A stretch of DNA of 64,000 nt. It comes from Nocardioides xinjiangensis. Its GTDB lineage: Bacteria > Actinomycetota > Actinomycetes > Propionibacteriales > Nocardioidaceae. The stretch is from NCBI RefSeq assembly GCF_017916455.1, contig NZ_JAFMSY010000001.1, forward strand, positions 2,029,977-2,093,976. Reading direction: 5' to 3'. This document shows positions 45,508 through 53,923 of this stretch, piece by piece. Numbering within the stretch: position 1 is the first letter of the stretch; each line of letters begins with the position of its first letter. Made by a program: the position numbers and the translations under genes. Below the pieces are notes generated by a model that saw nothing but the letters and a program-made list of their open reading frames with translations, was not told where the DNA came from and searched no databases.

Positions 45508-47085
45508 ATGTCTCGGACGCTGCGCGCACTGCTCGCGCCCCTCCTCGCCGCCCCCCTGCTGACCCTCGCCCCGACGCCGACGACCGCCGCGCCGGCCGGG
45601 CCGCCGGAGCCGCGCGTGCGGCCCCTGCCGCAGGCCCACGCCCACAACGACTACGAGCACGACCGCCCGCTCCACGACGCGCTGTCGCACGGCTTCACCA
45701 GTGTCGAGGCGGACGTCTGGCTCGTCGACGGGGAGCTCCTGGTCAGCCACGACCGGCAGGACGTCGACGCGTCCCGCACCCTCGAGTCGCTCTACCTCGA
45801 CCCGCTCGTCGAGCGCACCCGCCACGAGGGCGGCCGGGTCCACCGCGGCGACCGGGGCGTCTTCCAGCTGCTGATCGACGTCAAGAGCGAGGCCGGCCCG
45901 ACGTACGCCGCCGTGCACGAGGCGCTCGCCGAGCACCGAGGCATCCTGACGACGTTCCGCGACGGGCGGGTGGAGCAGGGCGCGGTCACCGCGGTCATCA
46001 GCGGCAACCGTGACCTCGCCGCCATGCAGGCGCAGCGAGTGCGCTACGCCGGGTACGACGGACGCCTGGGCGACCTCGGCTCGGGGGTGCCGGCCAGCGA
46101 CCTGCCGCTGCTCAGCGACAACTGGACCAAGCACTTCAGTTGGCTCGGCGTGGGTCCCATGCCCGAGGCCGAGCGCGCGAGGCTGCACGACCTGGTGGAC
46201 CGTGCCCACGCAGCCGGGTACCGCGTGCGGTTCTGGGCGACCCCCGATGCCGCCGGACCGGCGCGCGACGCGCTGTGGGACGAGCTGCTCGACGCCGGGG
46301 TCGACCACCTCAACACCGACGACCTGGCCGGCCTCGAAGCCTTCCTCCGGGCTCGCCCGACGGCGCCGTCGCGGCCCGGGCGCGGTGCGCCGTACGCCAT
46401 GCTCCAGATGAACCTGTGCCTGTCCGGCCTCGCCGGCTGCTTCGGCCGCACCGCCTATCCCGCGGTCGTCGACGAGGCGGTCGCGACCATCGAGGGCCAG
46501 GACGCGGAGGCCGTGTCGCTCAACGAGGCCTGCAGCGGCGACGCCGCGGAGATCGCGCGCCGCACCGGCTACCACCTCCGCTTAGCGCCGGTGATCTACC
46601 GCGGCGCCGAGCTGCCGTGCGTGAGGCCCGAGGGCCGCGGCGTGTTCGGCAACGCCGTGCTCACCAAGGAGCGGATCGTGAGCTCGCAGGACCGGGCCTT
46701 CGCCGTGCAGTCCGGGGTCGAGGAGCGCCGCTGGATCTGCGCGACCACCGCGCGCGGCGTCACCGCGTGCTCGGCCCACCTCAGCACGCGGGGCACCGCC
46801 GACGCGCAGGCGGCCAACGACGCCCAGTGCGCCGAGCTGGCCACCGTCCTGTCGTCGTACGCCGACACGGCGGTGGTGCTCGGCGGTGACGTCAACCGGC
46901 AGGCGTCCTGCGCGCCGGCCGGCTGGTGGACGCTCACCGACGCGGCAGCGGCGCAGGCGCCCGGCATCCAGCACGTCTACGGCAACGACCGGTTCCGCGG
47001 CCCGGCGGGCACCGTCGTACCAGCCATCCACACCGACCACGACTTCCTGCTCGCGGACTCCCGGCTGGTGCGACCGGGCCGCTGA
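45508..47085 (+). CDS. secreted fusion: PLC/GDPD-like phosphodiesterase + DNase I-like (EEP) domain
   Basis: A 525-residue exported protein. Signal peptide ends near residue 28 (TTAAPA). The first domain is a PI-PLC/GDPD TIM-barrel: HAHNDYEHDRPLHDAL (H44, H46, N47), VEADVWLVDG (E67, D69) and LLVSHD, continuing to TDDLAGLEAFL near residue 285. The second, from about 295, is an endonuclease/exonuclease/phosphatase domain: NEAC (Glu, about 340), GGDVNRQ (Asp/Asn, about 460) and a catalytic TDHDFLL (about 510). Either phosphodiester bonds of lipids or nucleic acids could be substrates. The 103 bp upstream of the ATG contain no clear promoter. Confidence 0.85.
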   Translation: MSRTLRALLAPLLAAPLLTLAPTPTTAAPAGPPEPRVRPLPQAHAHNDYEHDRPLHDALSHGFTSVEADVWLVDGELLVSHDRQDVDASRTLESLYLDPLVERTRHEGGRVHRGDRGVFQLLIDVKSEAGPTYAAVHEALAEHRGILTTFRDGRVEQGAVTAVISGNRDLAAMQAQRVRYAGYDGRLGDLGSGVPASDLPLLSDNWTKHFSWLGVGPMPEAERARLHDLVDRAHAAGYRVRFWATPDAAGPARDALWDELLDAGVDHLNTDDLAGLEAFLRARPTAPSRPGRGAPYAMLQMNLCLSGLAGCFGRTAYPAVVDEAVATIEGQDAEAVSLNEACSGDAAEIARRTGYHLRLAPVIYRGAELPCVRPEGRGVFGNAVLTKERIVSSQDRAFAVQSGVEERRWICATTARGVTACSAHLSTRGTADAQAANDAQCAELATVLSSYADTAVVLGGDVNRQASCAPAGWWTLTDAAAAQAPGIQHVYGNDRFRGPAGTVVPAIHTDHDFLLADSRLVRPGR

Positions 47086-47112
47086 TCGCGTCCGACTTCT
47101 CGGGGTCTGTGT

Positions 47113-47146
47113 GAACTTCCGGAGGCATGCACGCCCCCGGAAGTTC
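47113..47146. repeat. intergenic inverted repeat GAACTTCCGG...CCGGAAGTTC
   Basis: Perfect 10-bp arms (47113-47122, 47137-47146) around a 14-nt loop, 28 bp after the fusion gene. It precedes a separate C-rich terminator-like hairpin. Could be part of a two-hairpin terminator or a binding site. Confidence 0.55.
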
Positions 47147-47150
47147 GCAA

Positions 47151-47170
47151 TCCCCCGCTTAGGCGGGGGA
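47151..47170 (+). terminator. terminator hairpin after the fusion phosphodiesterase
   Basis: TCCCCCGC (47151-47158) pairs with GCGGGGGA (47163-47170) over a 4-nt loop, followed by ATTAAA. A further C-rich run (ACCCCCGCCCCCCC) could pair with the right arm instead, giving an alternative fold. Confidence 0.55.
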
Positions 47171-47209
47171 ATTAAACCCCCGCCCCCCCACCTGGGGCAG
47201 GCTCGACCC

Positions 47210-47866
47210 GTGACCGAGCACACCCGCCGCGCGAGCGCACGCACGCTGGCGTCGGCGTGGGTCCTGCTGGTCCTGGCCGTGCTCGCCGTCGGGTGGGTGG
47301 TCACCGGCCCGCTGGAGCCGCGCGTGGACCCGTGGGACGACGGCGTCGCCCGCGACATCGCGGCCGGACGCACCCCCGGGCTGGACAGGGCGGCGGCCGC
47401 CGGCAGCGCGATCGCCGACACGGTCGTCGGCGTCGCGCTCGCGCTCGTCGTCGCCGCGCTCGGAGCGCGGTGGCGGCGCTCGTGGCAGCCGGTGGTCTAC
47501 TTCACCGTCCTGGTCGGCGGCAGCCTGCTGCTCTACGTCGTGGTGACGCACCTCGTCCCGCGCGACCGCCCACCGGTGCGGATCCTCGACCCGGGCCTGG
47601 TGCCCGACCACAGCTTCCCGTCGGGGCACGTGGCGACCGCGATCGTGGTCTACGGCGGCATCGCGCTGTGGCTCGCACGAGTGGCGCCGCGGTGGCGCCG
47701 GTGGTCGTGGCTGCTGTTCCTGGCGCCGCTGGTCGTGCTGCCCGCCCGCCTCTACCAGGGCGCGCACCACGTCACGGACGTGCTGGCCAGCGTGGTGTTC
47801 GCGACGGCCTGGCTGCTCGTGGTCGCCCGGGTGCTGCTGCCGCGCACCGCCCGTCGCCAGCGCTAG
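47210..47866 (+). CDS. PAP2-family membrane phosphatase
   Basis: A 218-residue membrane phosphatase with about six helices. The three PAP2 motifs are visible: RDRPP, SFPSGHVATAI (catalytic His), and R-L-Y-Q-G-A-H-H-V-T-D (R-x5-H-x3-D). Substrates in this family are lipid or isoprenyl phosphates. The GTG start at 47210 follows the terminator region. It lies 22 bp before an epimerase-like gene. Confidence 0.9.
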   Translation: MTEHTRRASARTLASAWVLLVLAVLAVGWVVTGPLEPRVDPWDDGVARDIAAGRTPGLDRAAAAGSAIADTVVGVALALVVAALGARWRRSWQPVVYFTVLVGGSLLLYVVVTHLVPRDRPPVRILDPGLVPDHSFPSGHVATAIVVYGGIALWLARVAPRWRRWSWLLFLAPLVVLPARLYQGAHHVTDVLASVVFATAWLLVVARVLLPRTARRQR

Positions 47867-47888
47867 GACGGGCTGTCAGGGTGGGGGC

Positions 47889-48791
47889 ATGACCTCCCGC
47901 ATCGTCGTCGTGACCGGAGCCAACGGACTCGTGGGCAGCCACGTCGTGTCCGCCCTCAGCGAGCGGGGAGCCACGGTCCGTGCCGTCGTACGCCGCCTCG
48001 GGACCGCCCCGGTGCTGCCGGGCGTCGAGGAGCACGTCGGCGACTTCGCGGACCCGGCCTTCGCGGCACAGGTGGTGGCGGGCGCGGACACCCTCGTCAC
48101 CACCGTGCACCCGCTCGGGAGCGGGCGCGACGACCAGCGCCGGGTCGGCCTGGACGGCACGCTGACGATCGCCGAGGCGGCCGTCGACGCCGGCGTGCCG
48201 CTCCTCGTGCACGTGTCGACCGCCGGGGTATACGACCGCAGCCCCGGCGTCGGCGACGTCGACGAGTCCGGGACCCTCGTGGGCGACGACTCCTCGGCCT
48301 ACAACGTCATCAAGCGTGACCTCGACGCGGCGCTGGAGCGGCTCGAGGGCACGACGCGCGTGCTTCTGCGGCCCCCTGCGATCCTCGGAGCGGGGGAGAC
48401 CTCGGTCTGGAACACCGTCCGGCCCGCGCAGGTCCGCGACGACACGACCCAGCGGCACGCCAACCCCGACCAGAGCTTCGCCTGGGTGCACGTCGACGAC
48501 CTCGCCCACCTCGCGGCCGACGTCGCCACCGGCGCGATCGCGACGGCCGACGACGCGGGCTCCGGCCCCGTGGCGGCCGGGTGCACGGCCGTCAACGTGG
48601 CCGCCGGGCCGGCCACCCAGCGCGACTACCTCGGCTCCGTCACCGAGGCGCTCGGCATCGAGCCGGTCTGGGAGGACGGGCCGGCGTGGACCGGCCGGAT
48701 CGTCGCCGACCGGGCACGGGCCTGGGGCTGGACGCCGCAGGTCGACCTCCCGCAGGCGCTCGAGGAGCTGCGGGCCGGGTTGCGCCCCTGA
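47889..48791 (+). CDS. NAD-dependent epimerase/dehydratase (extended SDR)
   Basis: A 300-residue Rossmann protein. The nucleotide motif is TGANGLVGSH (GxxGxxG), acid-loop VGDFADPAF, catalytic Ser in LVHVSTAGVY and Tyr/Lys in SSAYNVIK (YxxxK). A substrate loop is RPPAILGAGE. The substrate, sugar or other, is unknown. It may form a short operon with the PAP2 phosphatase. Confidence 0.88.
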   Translation: MTSRIVVVTGANGLVGSHVVSALSERGATVRAVVRRLGTAPVLPGVEEHVGDFADPAFAAQVVAGADTLVTTVHPLGSGRDDQRRVGLDGTLTIAEAAVDAGVPLLVHVSTAGVYDRSPGVGDVDESGTLVGDDSSAYNVIKRDLDAALERLEGTTRVLLRPPAILGAGETSVWNTVRPAQVRDDTTQRHANPDQSFAWVHVDDLAHLAADVATGAIATADDAGSGPVAAGCTAVNVAAGPATQRDYLGSVTEALGIEPVWEDGPAWTGRIVADRARAWGWTPQVDLPQALEELRAGLRP

Positions 48792-48837
48792 CCGGCGCGG
48801 GGCCGGGGCGCGGCCGGCGCGGGGCCGGCGCGGGGGT

Positions 48838-49236
48838 TCACACCGCGAGGGCCACGAGCGCCACCGCCGGCAGCACCGACGACGCCACCGTGCCGCGCAC
48901 GCTCCCGCCCCGCGGCCGCCAGTAGCCCAGCAGGTCGGCGACGCCCATGGCGAGCGACGCCAGCAGCATGTAGGCCAGCGACACCACGACCACGACCGTG
49001 CCGGTCTGCTCGTCGCCGCGGTGCACCATCCAGAGCCCGGTGAGCGCCCCCACCCCGGCCAGCGCGTTGCGGGCCCCGATGCAGAACGACCACAGGTGCA
49101 CGTTCGCGATGCCGTGCGGCTCGATGCCGAGGAACCGCTGCACCCAGGGCCGGTCCACGAGGAAGGCCTCGAGCGGGAAGACCGCGATCAGCACGACGGC
49201 CGACACGACCGTGCAGACCTGCGCGAGCGCGTCCAC
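48838..49236 (-). CDS. DUF1304 membrane protein
   Basis: A 132-residue protein with four membrane helices. It starts MDALAQVCTVVSAVVLI, has HGIANVHLWSFCIGARNALAGVG in the middle and GSVRGTVASSVLPAVAL near the end, typical of DUF1304. Function is unknown. Its start lies two bases from the methyltransferase stop, so it is in the same operon. Confidence 0.85.
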   Translation of the reverse strand: MDALAQVCTVVSAVVLIAVFPLEAFLVDRPWVQRFLGIEPHGIANVHLWSFCIGARNALAGVGALTGLWMVHRGDEQTGTVVVVVSLAYMLLASLAMGVADLLGYWRPRGGSVRGTVASSVLPAVALVALAV

Positions 49237-49237
49237 C

Positions 49238-50320
49238 TCAGGTCACCGGCCGAGCCTCGACGAGGGACACCGTCGAGACGGTGGGGACCACGCGCGTCAA
49301 CCGGAAGCCGGCACGCTCGAGGAGGGCGGCGTACTCCTGCTCGGTGCGTTCGCGTCCGCCGACGAAGAGCAGCATGTCGAGGTCGAGGGACGTCGCGAAG
49401 TGAGGACCGCCGTCCGGCGGCACGACGCTCTCCATCAGCACGAGGGTGGCTCCGGGCGGCGTGTGCGCCCGGAGGGTGGTGAGGACGGCGACCGCCTGCT
49501 CGTCGTCGAGGTCGTGGACCACGCGTCGCAGGACGTAGAGGTCGCCGTCGTCGGGCGCGGTGTCGAAGAACGACCCGCCCACGAGGCGGCACCGTCCGAG
49601 GACCCCGGCCTCGCGCAGGTGCCGCTCCGCGTGGGGGAGGAGCGCCGGTCGCTCGAGCAGGACACCCCTGGCCGCCGGGGCCACGCCGAGCACGGACGCC
49701 AGCAGCTGCCCGTGCCCGCCGCCCACGTCGACGACGACGCCGTACGGCGTGAAGTCGTACGCCGCCGCGACCGTCGGCCAGTCGAGCGCGGTCAGGCGCG
49801 TCATCGCGTCGTCGAAGACGGCGGCGTAGTCGGGCTCGCGGTCGAGCAGCTCCCACATCGACACCCCGTGGACCGCCTCCGCGCGCGGAGTGCCCGTGAC
49901 CACCGCCTCGGGCAGCTGGCCCCACACCGCCTGGTAGCGCGGGTCCCCGATCATCAGCACCACCGGGCGCATGGACCCGGGGTGCTGCGACACGAGCGCG
50001 CGGCCGAGGGCGGTGAGGGCGAAGCGGTCGCCGGACCGGGTGAGCAGCCCGTGCCCGGCGCACGCACGCAGCAGCCGGTAGGTCGCGTCGGGGTCGGTGC
50101 CCGCCTCGGCGGCCACCTCCGCGGCGGTGCGGGGGCCGCTCGCGAGGGCGTCGGCAGCGCCCACCCGCGTCAGGGCGTACGTCGCGTGGGTGGCCATGAA
50201 GGACGACATCACCTCCAGTACGCCGACCTCGGGCGGCACCATCCGCCGGGTCAGCCCTTGGAGCGCGGTGCGGACACGGGTCGCCGCGCGGGCGAGGGGC
50301 ACCGGAGGAGGCTTCGTCAT
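49238..50320 (-). CDS. O-methyltransferase (dimerising acyl/phenol-type)
   Basis: A 360-residue SAM methyltransferase of the plant O-methyltransferase/hydroxyneurosporene-type fold. The N-terminal dimerisation part has TRVGAADALASGPRTAAEVAAE and a winged helix. The SAM motif is VVVDVGGGHGQLLASVL, and the catalytic-type RRVVHDLDDE contains the expected His. ATG at 50320 has AGGAG at 5-base spacing; a GTG at 50326 overlaps the site and is less likely. It is divergent from the MarR gene, whose operator lies between. It probably inactivates or modifies a small aromatic compound sensed by MarR. Confidence 0.88.
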   Translation of the reverse strand: MTKPPPVPLARAATRVRTALQGLTRRMVPPEVGVLEVMSSFMATHATYALTRVGAADALASGPRTAAEVAAEAGTDPDATYRLLRACAGHGLLTRSGDRFALTALGRALVSQHPGSMRPVVLMIGDPRYQAVWGQLPEAVVTGTPRAEAVHGVSMWELLDREPDYAAVFDDAMTRLTALDWPTVAAAYDFTPYGVVVDVGGGHGQLLASVLGVAPAARGVLLERPALLPHAERHLREAGVLGRCRLVGGSFFDTAPDDGDLYVLRRVVHDLDDEQAVAVLTTLRAHTPPGATLVLMESVVPPDGGPHFATSLDLDMLLFVGGRERTEQEYAALLERAGFRLTRVVPTVSTVSLVEARPVT

Positions 50321-50345
50321 GCGCACTCCTATGATCGTCAGGAAT

Positions 50346-50364
50346 GCTGACCATAATGGTCAGC
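50346..50364. promoter_or_regulatory. perfect 19-bp MarR-type operator
   Basis: GCTGACCATAATGGTCAGC is a perfect palindrome (9-bp arms, central A) in the gap between divergent MarR and O-methyltransferase genes. A third half-site (GCTGACCA, 50368-50375) follows in direct orientation. It is placed to control both genes, as in typical MarR autoregulation. Confidence 0.8.
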
Positions 50365-50390
50365 GAGGCTGACCAATGTCAAGGGGAGCG

Positions 50391-50810
50391 ATGGACCTCG
50401 CCACGCTGATGTTCGTCTCGTACCGGGCCATGGACGAGCGAGTCATCGCGGCGATGCGCGGGGCGGGCTACGACGTCACGGTCGCCCAGTCGCGCATCGC
50501 CCAGCGGATCGCCGACGACGGCTCGCGGCTGACCGAGCTCGCCGACCGGGCGCAGGTGACCAAGCAGACCGCCAGCCTGCTCGTAGCCGCCCTCGAGCGT
50601 CAGGGACTCGTCGAGCGGGTGCCCGATCCGGCGGACGGCCGGGCCCGGCTGATCCGGCTCTCCGGCCGCGGCCGGGAGGCGGCGCGGCACGCCGCCGAGG
50701 TCGTGCAGGGCGTCGAGCGGGAGTGGGTCGAGCACCTCGGGCCCGAGCTCGCGGGGCACCTGCGCACCGCGCTCGTCCGGCTGCGCGAGGTCACCGACCC
50801 CTTCGCGTGA
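50391..50810 (+). CDS. MarR-family transcriptional regulator
   Basis: A 139-residue winged-helix regulator. MDLATLMFVSYRAMDERVI, then helix-turn-helix LTELADRAQVTKQTASLLVAALER and wing GLVERVPDPADGRARLIRLS. The ATG at 50391 has GGGGAG four to five bases upstream. The ATG at 50376 (MSRGA) overlaps the third operator half-site and is less likely. It is expected to repress itself and the divergent methyltransferase/DUF1304 operon. Confidence 0.92.
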   Translation: MDLATLMFVSYRAMDERVIAAMRGAGYDVTVAQSRIAQRIADDGSRLTELADRAQVTKQTASLLVAALERQGLVERVPDPADGRARLIRLSGRGREAARHAAEVVQGVEREWVEHLGPELAGHLRTALVRLREVTDPFA

Positions 50811-50869
50811 CGTAGCCCCTGCGGCGGTTACTCGTTGGTACGTGTGACCCCCGTCATAGGAGACCGTCC

Positions 50870-52405
50870 ATGCACCGACTCGTCGCGTCCGCCGTCGCCA
50901 CCGTCCTCGCCGCCGCCTCGACGCCGTTCCTCGGCCCGCCGGCCTCGGCGGCCGAGGTCACCACGACCAACGGCTGCGTCCAGAGCATCGCGGACCCCGG
51001 CACGAGCGCGCCGGTCGACATCTGCTGGACGATGTTCCGCCCCGCCGGCGCCACCGAGGACCGCCCGGTGCCGCTCGTGATGCACAGCCACGGCTGGGGT
51101 GGGAGCCGGACGACGGATCCCGCCGCCTTCGCCTACCTCACCGACGCCGGGTTCGGCGTGCTGAGCTTCGACCAGCGCGGGTTCGGGGAGAGCGGCGGGC
51201 ACGCCCACATCGAGGACCCGGACGTCGAGGGCCAGGACGTGCAGCGGCTCGTCGACCTCGTCGCCGCCCAGGACTGGGTGCGCAAGCAGCGGCCGGGCGA
51301 CCCCGTGCTGGGCGCGATCGGCGGATCGTACGGCGGCGGCTACCAGTTCGCCGGAGCGCTGAGCGAGGTCCGCGACCGCGGCGCGACCCGCTTCGACGCG
51401 CTGGTCCCCGAGATCACGTGGTTCAGCCTGACCGAGAGCCTCTTCCCGCAGGGCGTGCCGCGGACCGAGTGGGCCACCGCGCTGGTGGCGGCCGCGCTGC
51501 CCACCGACGCCCTCCCGCCCATCGTGCTGCAGGGATTCGTCGAGGCGGCGGCGACGGGCAACGTCCCGCCGTACCTCCACGAGTTCCTCGACCAGAACGG
51601 TCCCGAGTGGCACGTGCGCCAGGGGCGGCGACTCGACGTGCCGGTGCTCTTCGGCCAGGGCGCGACCGACAACCTCTTCCCGCTCGACCAGGGGCTGGAC
51701 AACTTCTCCCGGCTGCTCACCGACCGGGCGCGGGCGCGGAGCATCTTCGTCGGCTACAACGGCGGCCACACGCTGCCGTCCGTGCTCCCGGCCGGCACCA
51801 ACGCCGACGTCCCCGTCGCCGGCGGGACCGACGCCTGCTCGCCGGTGCTCGGCAGCGAGTCCTTCGCCGACCTCGGCCTGCGCTTCCTCCAGCAGCGCCT
51901 CCAGGGGACGAAGAGCGGCCTCACCGGCTTCGGCCGCTACCACCTCGCCACCGCCGGCGGTCGCTGCGTCAGCGTCGCGTCGGTCGCGCCCAACACGTCG
52001 GTCGAGCTCGGCGAGGTGGTCAGCACCGTCGGCGTGGGCGTCCCGGTCGCCTACCCGATCGCGCACGGACCGCTCACCGTCGCCGGGTCGCCCAGCCTCG
52101 ACGCGCGGCTCACCACCATCGGCCTGGACAACCGCGCCTTCCTCGCCCTGTCGGTCGGCACCAGCCCGCTGGACGCCAGGGTCGTGCAGAACAACATGCT
52201 GCCGATCCGGGAGAACGGCATCGCGATCGGCAAGCCGCGCACCGGCGTCGAGCTGCCGTCGGTCGCCGTCGACGTGCCGGCCGGCCAGACGCTGTTCCTC
52301 ACCGTGTCGCCGGTGTCGGACATGTCGGTGGGCTTCGGCAGCCGGGTCGTCGGGGCGATGCGGATGCGCGACGTGGTGGTGCACCTCCCCGTGGCCGGTC
52401 GGTGA
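50870..52405 (+). CDS. secreted alpha/beta hydrolase, CocE/X-Pro dipeptidyl-peptidase-like
   Basis: A 511-residue exported hydrolase. A signal peptide ends near residue 28 (PPASAAEV). The oxyanion region is MHSHGWGGSR, followed by LSFDQRGFGES. The nucleophile is S153 in G151-G-S-Y-G155, the acid is in GQGATDNLFP and the His in NGGHTLPS. A C-terminal beta-sandwich (about residues 375-511) resembles the jelly-roll of CocE/X-Pro peptidases. An AGGAG lies about seven bases upstream of the ATG. Esterase, amidase or acyl-peptide activity is possible. Confidence 0.85.
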   Translation: MHRLVASAVATVLAAASTPFLGPPASAAEVTTTNGCVQSIADPGTSAPVDICWTMFRPAGATEDRPVPLVMHSHGWGGSRTTDPAAFAYLTDAGFGVLSFDQRGFGESGGHAHIEDPDVEGQDVQRLVDLVAAQDWVRKQRPGDPVLGAIGGSYGGGYQFAGALSEVRDRGATRFDALVPEITWFSLTESLFPQGVPRTEWATALVAAALPTDALPPIVLQGFVEAAATGNVPPYLHEFLDQNGPEWHVRQGRRLDVPVLFGQGATDNLFPLDQGLDNFSRLLTDRARARSIFVGYNGGHTLPSVLPAGTNADVPVAGGTDACSPVLGSESFADLGLRFLQQRLQGTKSGLTGFGRYHLATAGGRCVSVASVAPNTSVELGEVVSTVGVGVPVAYPIAHGPLTVAGSPSLDARLTTIGLDNRAFLALSVGTSPLDARVVQNNMLPIRENGIAIGKPRTGVELPSVAVDVPAGQTLFLTVSPVSDMSVGFGSRVVGAMRMRDVVVHLPVAGR

Positions 52406-52409
52406 CGGC

Positions 52410-53867
52410 TCAGAAGTCTGCGGTCCCGCGGAGCGCCCTCGGCCTGCCGTCGGGGTCGTACGCCAGCCGGTAGGCCGGTCGCGCCCAGAGCGCCGTGCCG
52501 CGCGGCAGCCGCGGCGGCTCGTGGAGCGAGACACGGCTGCCCGGGGCACCGACGCGCGACGTCCAGAGGGCCATCGCGTCGTCGAGGTCGGCGAGCCGGT
52601 CGTCGTCGTCCGGCAGCCCCAGGTGCTCGGCCCACAGGGACGTGCGCAGGCGCCGCGGCAGCTCGTCGTCGGGATCGACGACCGCGCACGTGAGCTCGGA
52701 GTCGTGCGTCCACGAGCGGAGGTTGAGGTTGTCGGACCCGATGGTCATCCACTGGTCGTCGACGATGCAGACCTTGGCGTGGACGTAGATCGGCGTGCCC
52801 GCGGCGTTCTCCAGGTCGAACATCGCGAACCGTTCGCCACCGGCCTCGCGTAGCCGGTCCCACGCGATCCGCTGGCCGTACTTCATCGGCGGGCCCCCGA
52901 CCCTGCTGTCCTCCTCCGGGTGGCGCGGCACGACGGCGATGACCTGCAGGGTGGGCTCACGGCGCAGGGCGTCGGCGAGGGTGGTGGCGACGACGTCGGA
53001 CCAGAAGTACTGGTCCTCGACGTAGACCAGCCTCCTCGCCCTGCTGAAGGCCCGGGTGTAGGCGCGGGCGATCGACCGCTCGCCCTCCGGCGCGAACGGG
53101 TAGCGGGGCCGCTTCGCCGGGTAGGTCCGCAGGATCTGCACCCGGTGCCGCCCGGCCTCGGGCGGCGGGTCCCACCGCTCGGGCAGCCGCTCGGGGTGCC
53201 GCGGCATCCGCGCGACCCGGTGGGCGAGGGCGCGGTAGGGGTTGCGGTGGTCGAGGGGGGTGTCGTCGTCCCAGCGCTCGGTGAAGGTGTCGAGCACGTG
53301 GGCGACCGCCGGTCCGCGGATCTCGGCCATCGCGTCGTGCCACGGCGGAGAGTCGCCGTACCTGTCGTCGAGCGGCGGCGCCTGCGGGTCGCCGGCGTGC
53401 CGCGCGTCGTCCCGGCGGCCGTGGCAGAGGTCGATGCCGCCGACGAAGGCGACGTCCTCCTCCGGCCGGCCCTTGCGGCGTACGACGAGCAGCTTCTGGT
53501 GGTGCGACCCGCCGCGGCGCACCCGCTCGTCGAGCAACGCCTCGCCGCCGCACTGGTTGAGGACCCGGCCGAGGTGGCCGTTCTCCTCGCCGTTGAGGCG
53601 GCCCGGGTGGGAGCGCCACATGAGCGCCCGCACCTCGACGCCGCGCCCCGCCGCGGCCTCGAACAGCTCGGCGACGGTCGGCCCGTGCTCGGTCAGCAGC
53701 TCGTCGGAGTCGCCGCGCCAGTCGGTGAAGAAGATCCGGTCGCCCGCCTCCGTCGCCTCGACGAGCTCGACGACCCGCGCGAAGTAGTCGGCGCCGTGGA
53801 CCCGCGGGACGACCAGGTTGCCGGACGTCCAGGGACGCTCCGACTCCGGCAGGAACCAGTCGCTCAC
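52410..53867 (-). CDS. phospholipase D-family protein with two HKD motifs
   Basis: A 485-residue PLD protein. HKD motif one is SHHQKLLVV-x(n)-D in GGSHHQKLLVV followed by FVGGIDLCHG. Motif two is VHAKVCIVDDQWMTIGSDN. A lysine/tryptophan-rich acceptor loop and NLNLRSWTHDSEL follow. No signal peptide is visible, so it is probably cytosolic or membrane associated. It converges with the CocE-like gene (4-bp gap). Substrate, either phospholipid or phosphatidyl-transfer, is unresolved. Confidence 0.88.
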   Translation of the reverse strand: MSDWFLPESERPWTSGNLVVPRVHGADYFARVVELVEATEAGDRIFFTDWRGDSDELLTEHGPTVAELFEAAAGRGVEVRALMWRSHPGRLNGEENGHLGRVLNQCGGEALLDERVRRGGSHHQKLLVVRRKGRPEEDVAFVGGIDLCHGRRDDARHAGDPQAPPLDDRYGDSPPWHDAMAEIRGPAVAHVLDTFTERWDDDTPLDHRNPYRALAHRVARMPRHPERLPERWDPPPEAGRHRVQILRTYPAKRPRYPFAPEGERSIARAYTRAFSRARRLVYVEDQYFWSDVVATTLADALRREPTLQVIAVVPRHPEEDSRVGGPPMKYGQRIAWDRLREAGGERFAMFDLENAAGTPIYVHAKVCIVDDQWMTIGSDNLNLRSWTHDSELTCAVVDPDDELPRRLRTSLWAEHLGLPDDDDRLADLDDAMALWTSRVGAPGSRVSLHEPPRLPRGTALWARPAYRLAYDPDGRPRALRGTADF

Positions 53868-53923
53868 GCGCCCACGCTCGCACCCGCCGTGGCTGCGTGT
53901 CGACGGTGTGCCACCCTCAGGGA

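Noticed and set aside
48795..48837. Repeat GGCGCGGGGCCG-like sequence as a mobile element
   Set aside because: Short low-complexity GC run between two stop codons; no terminal repeat or coding capacity.
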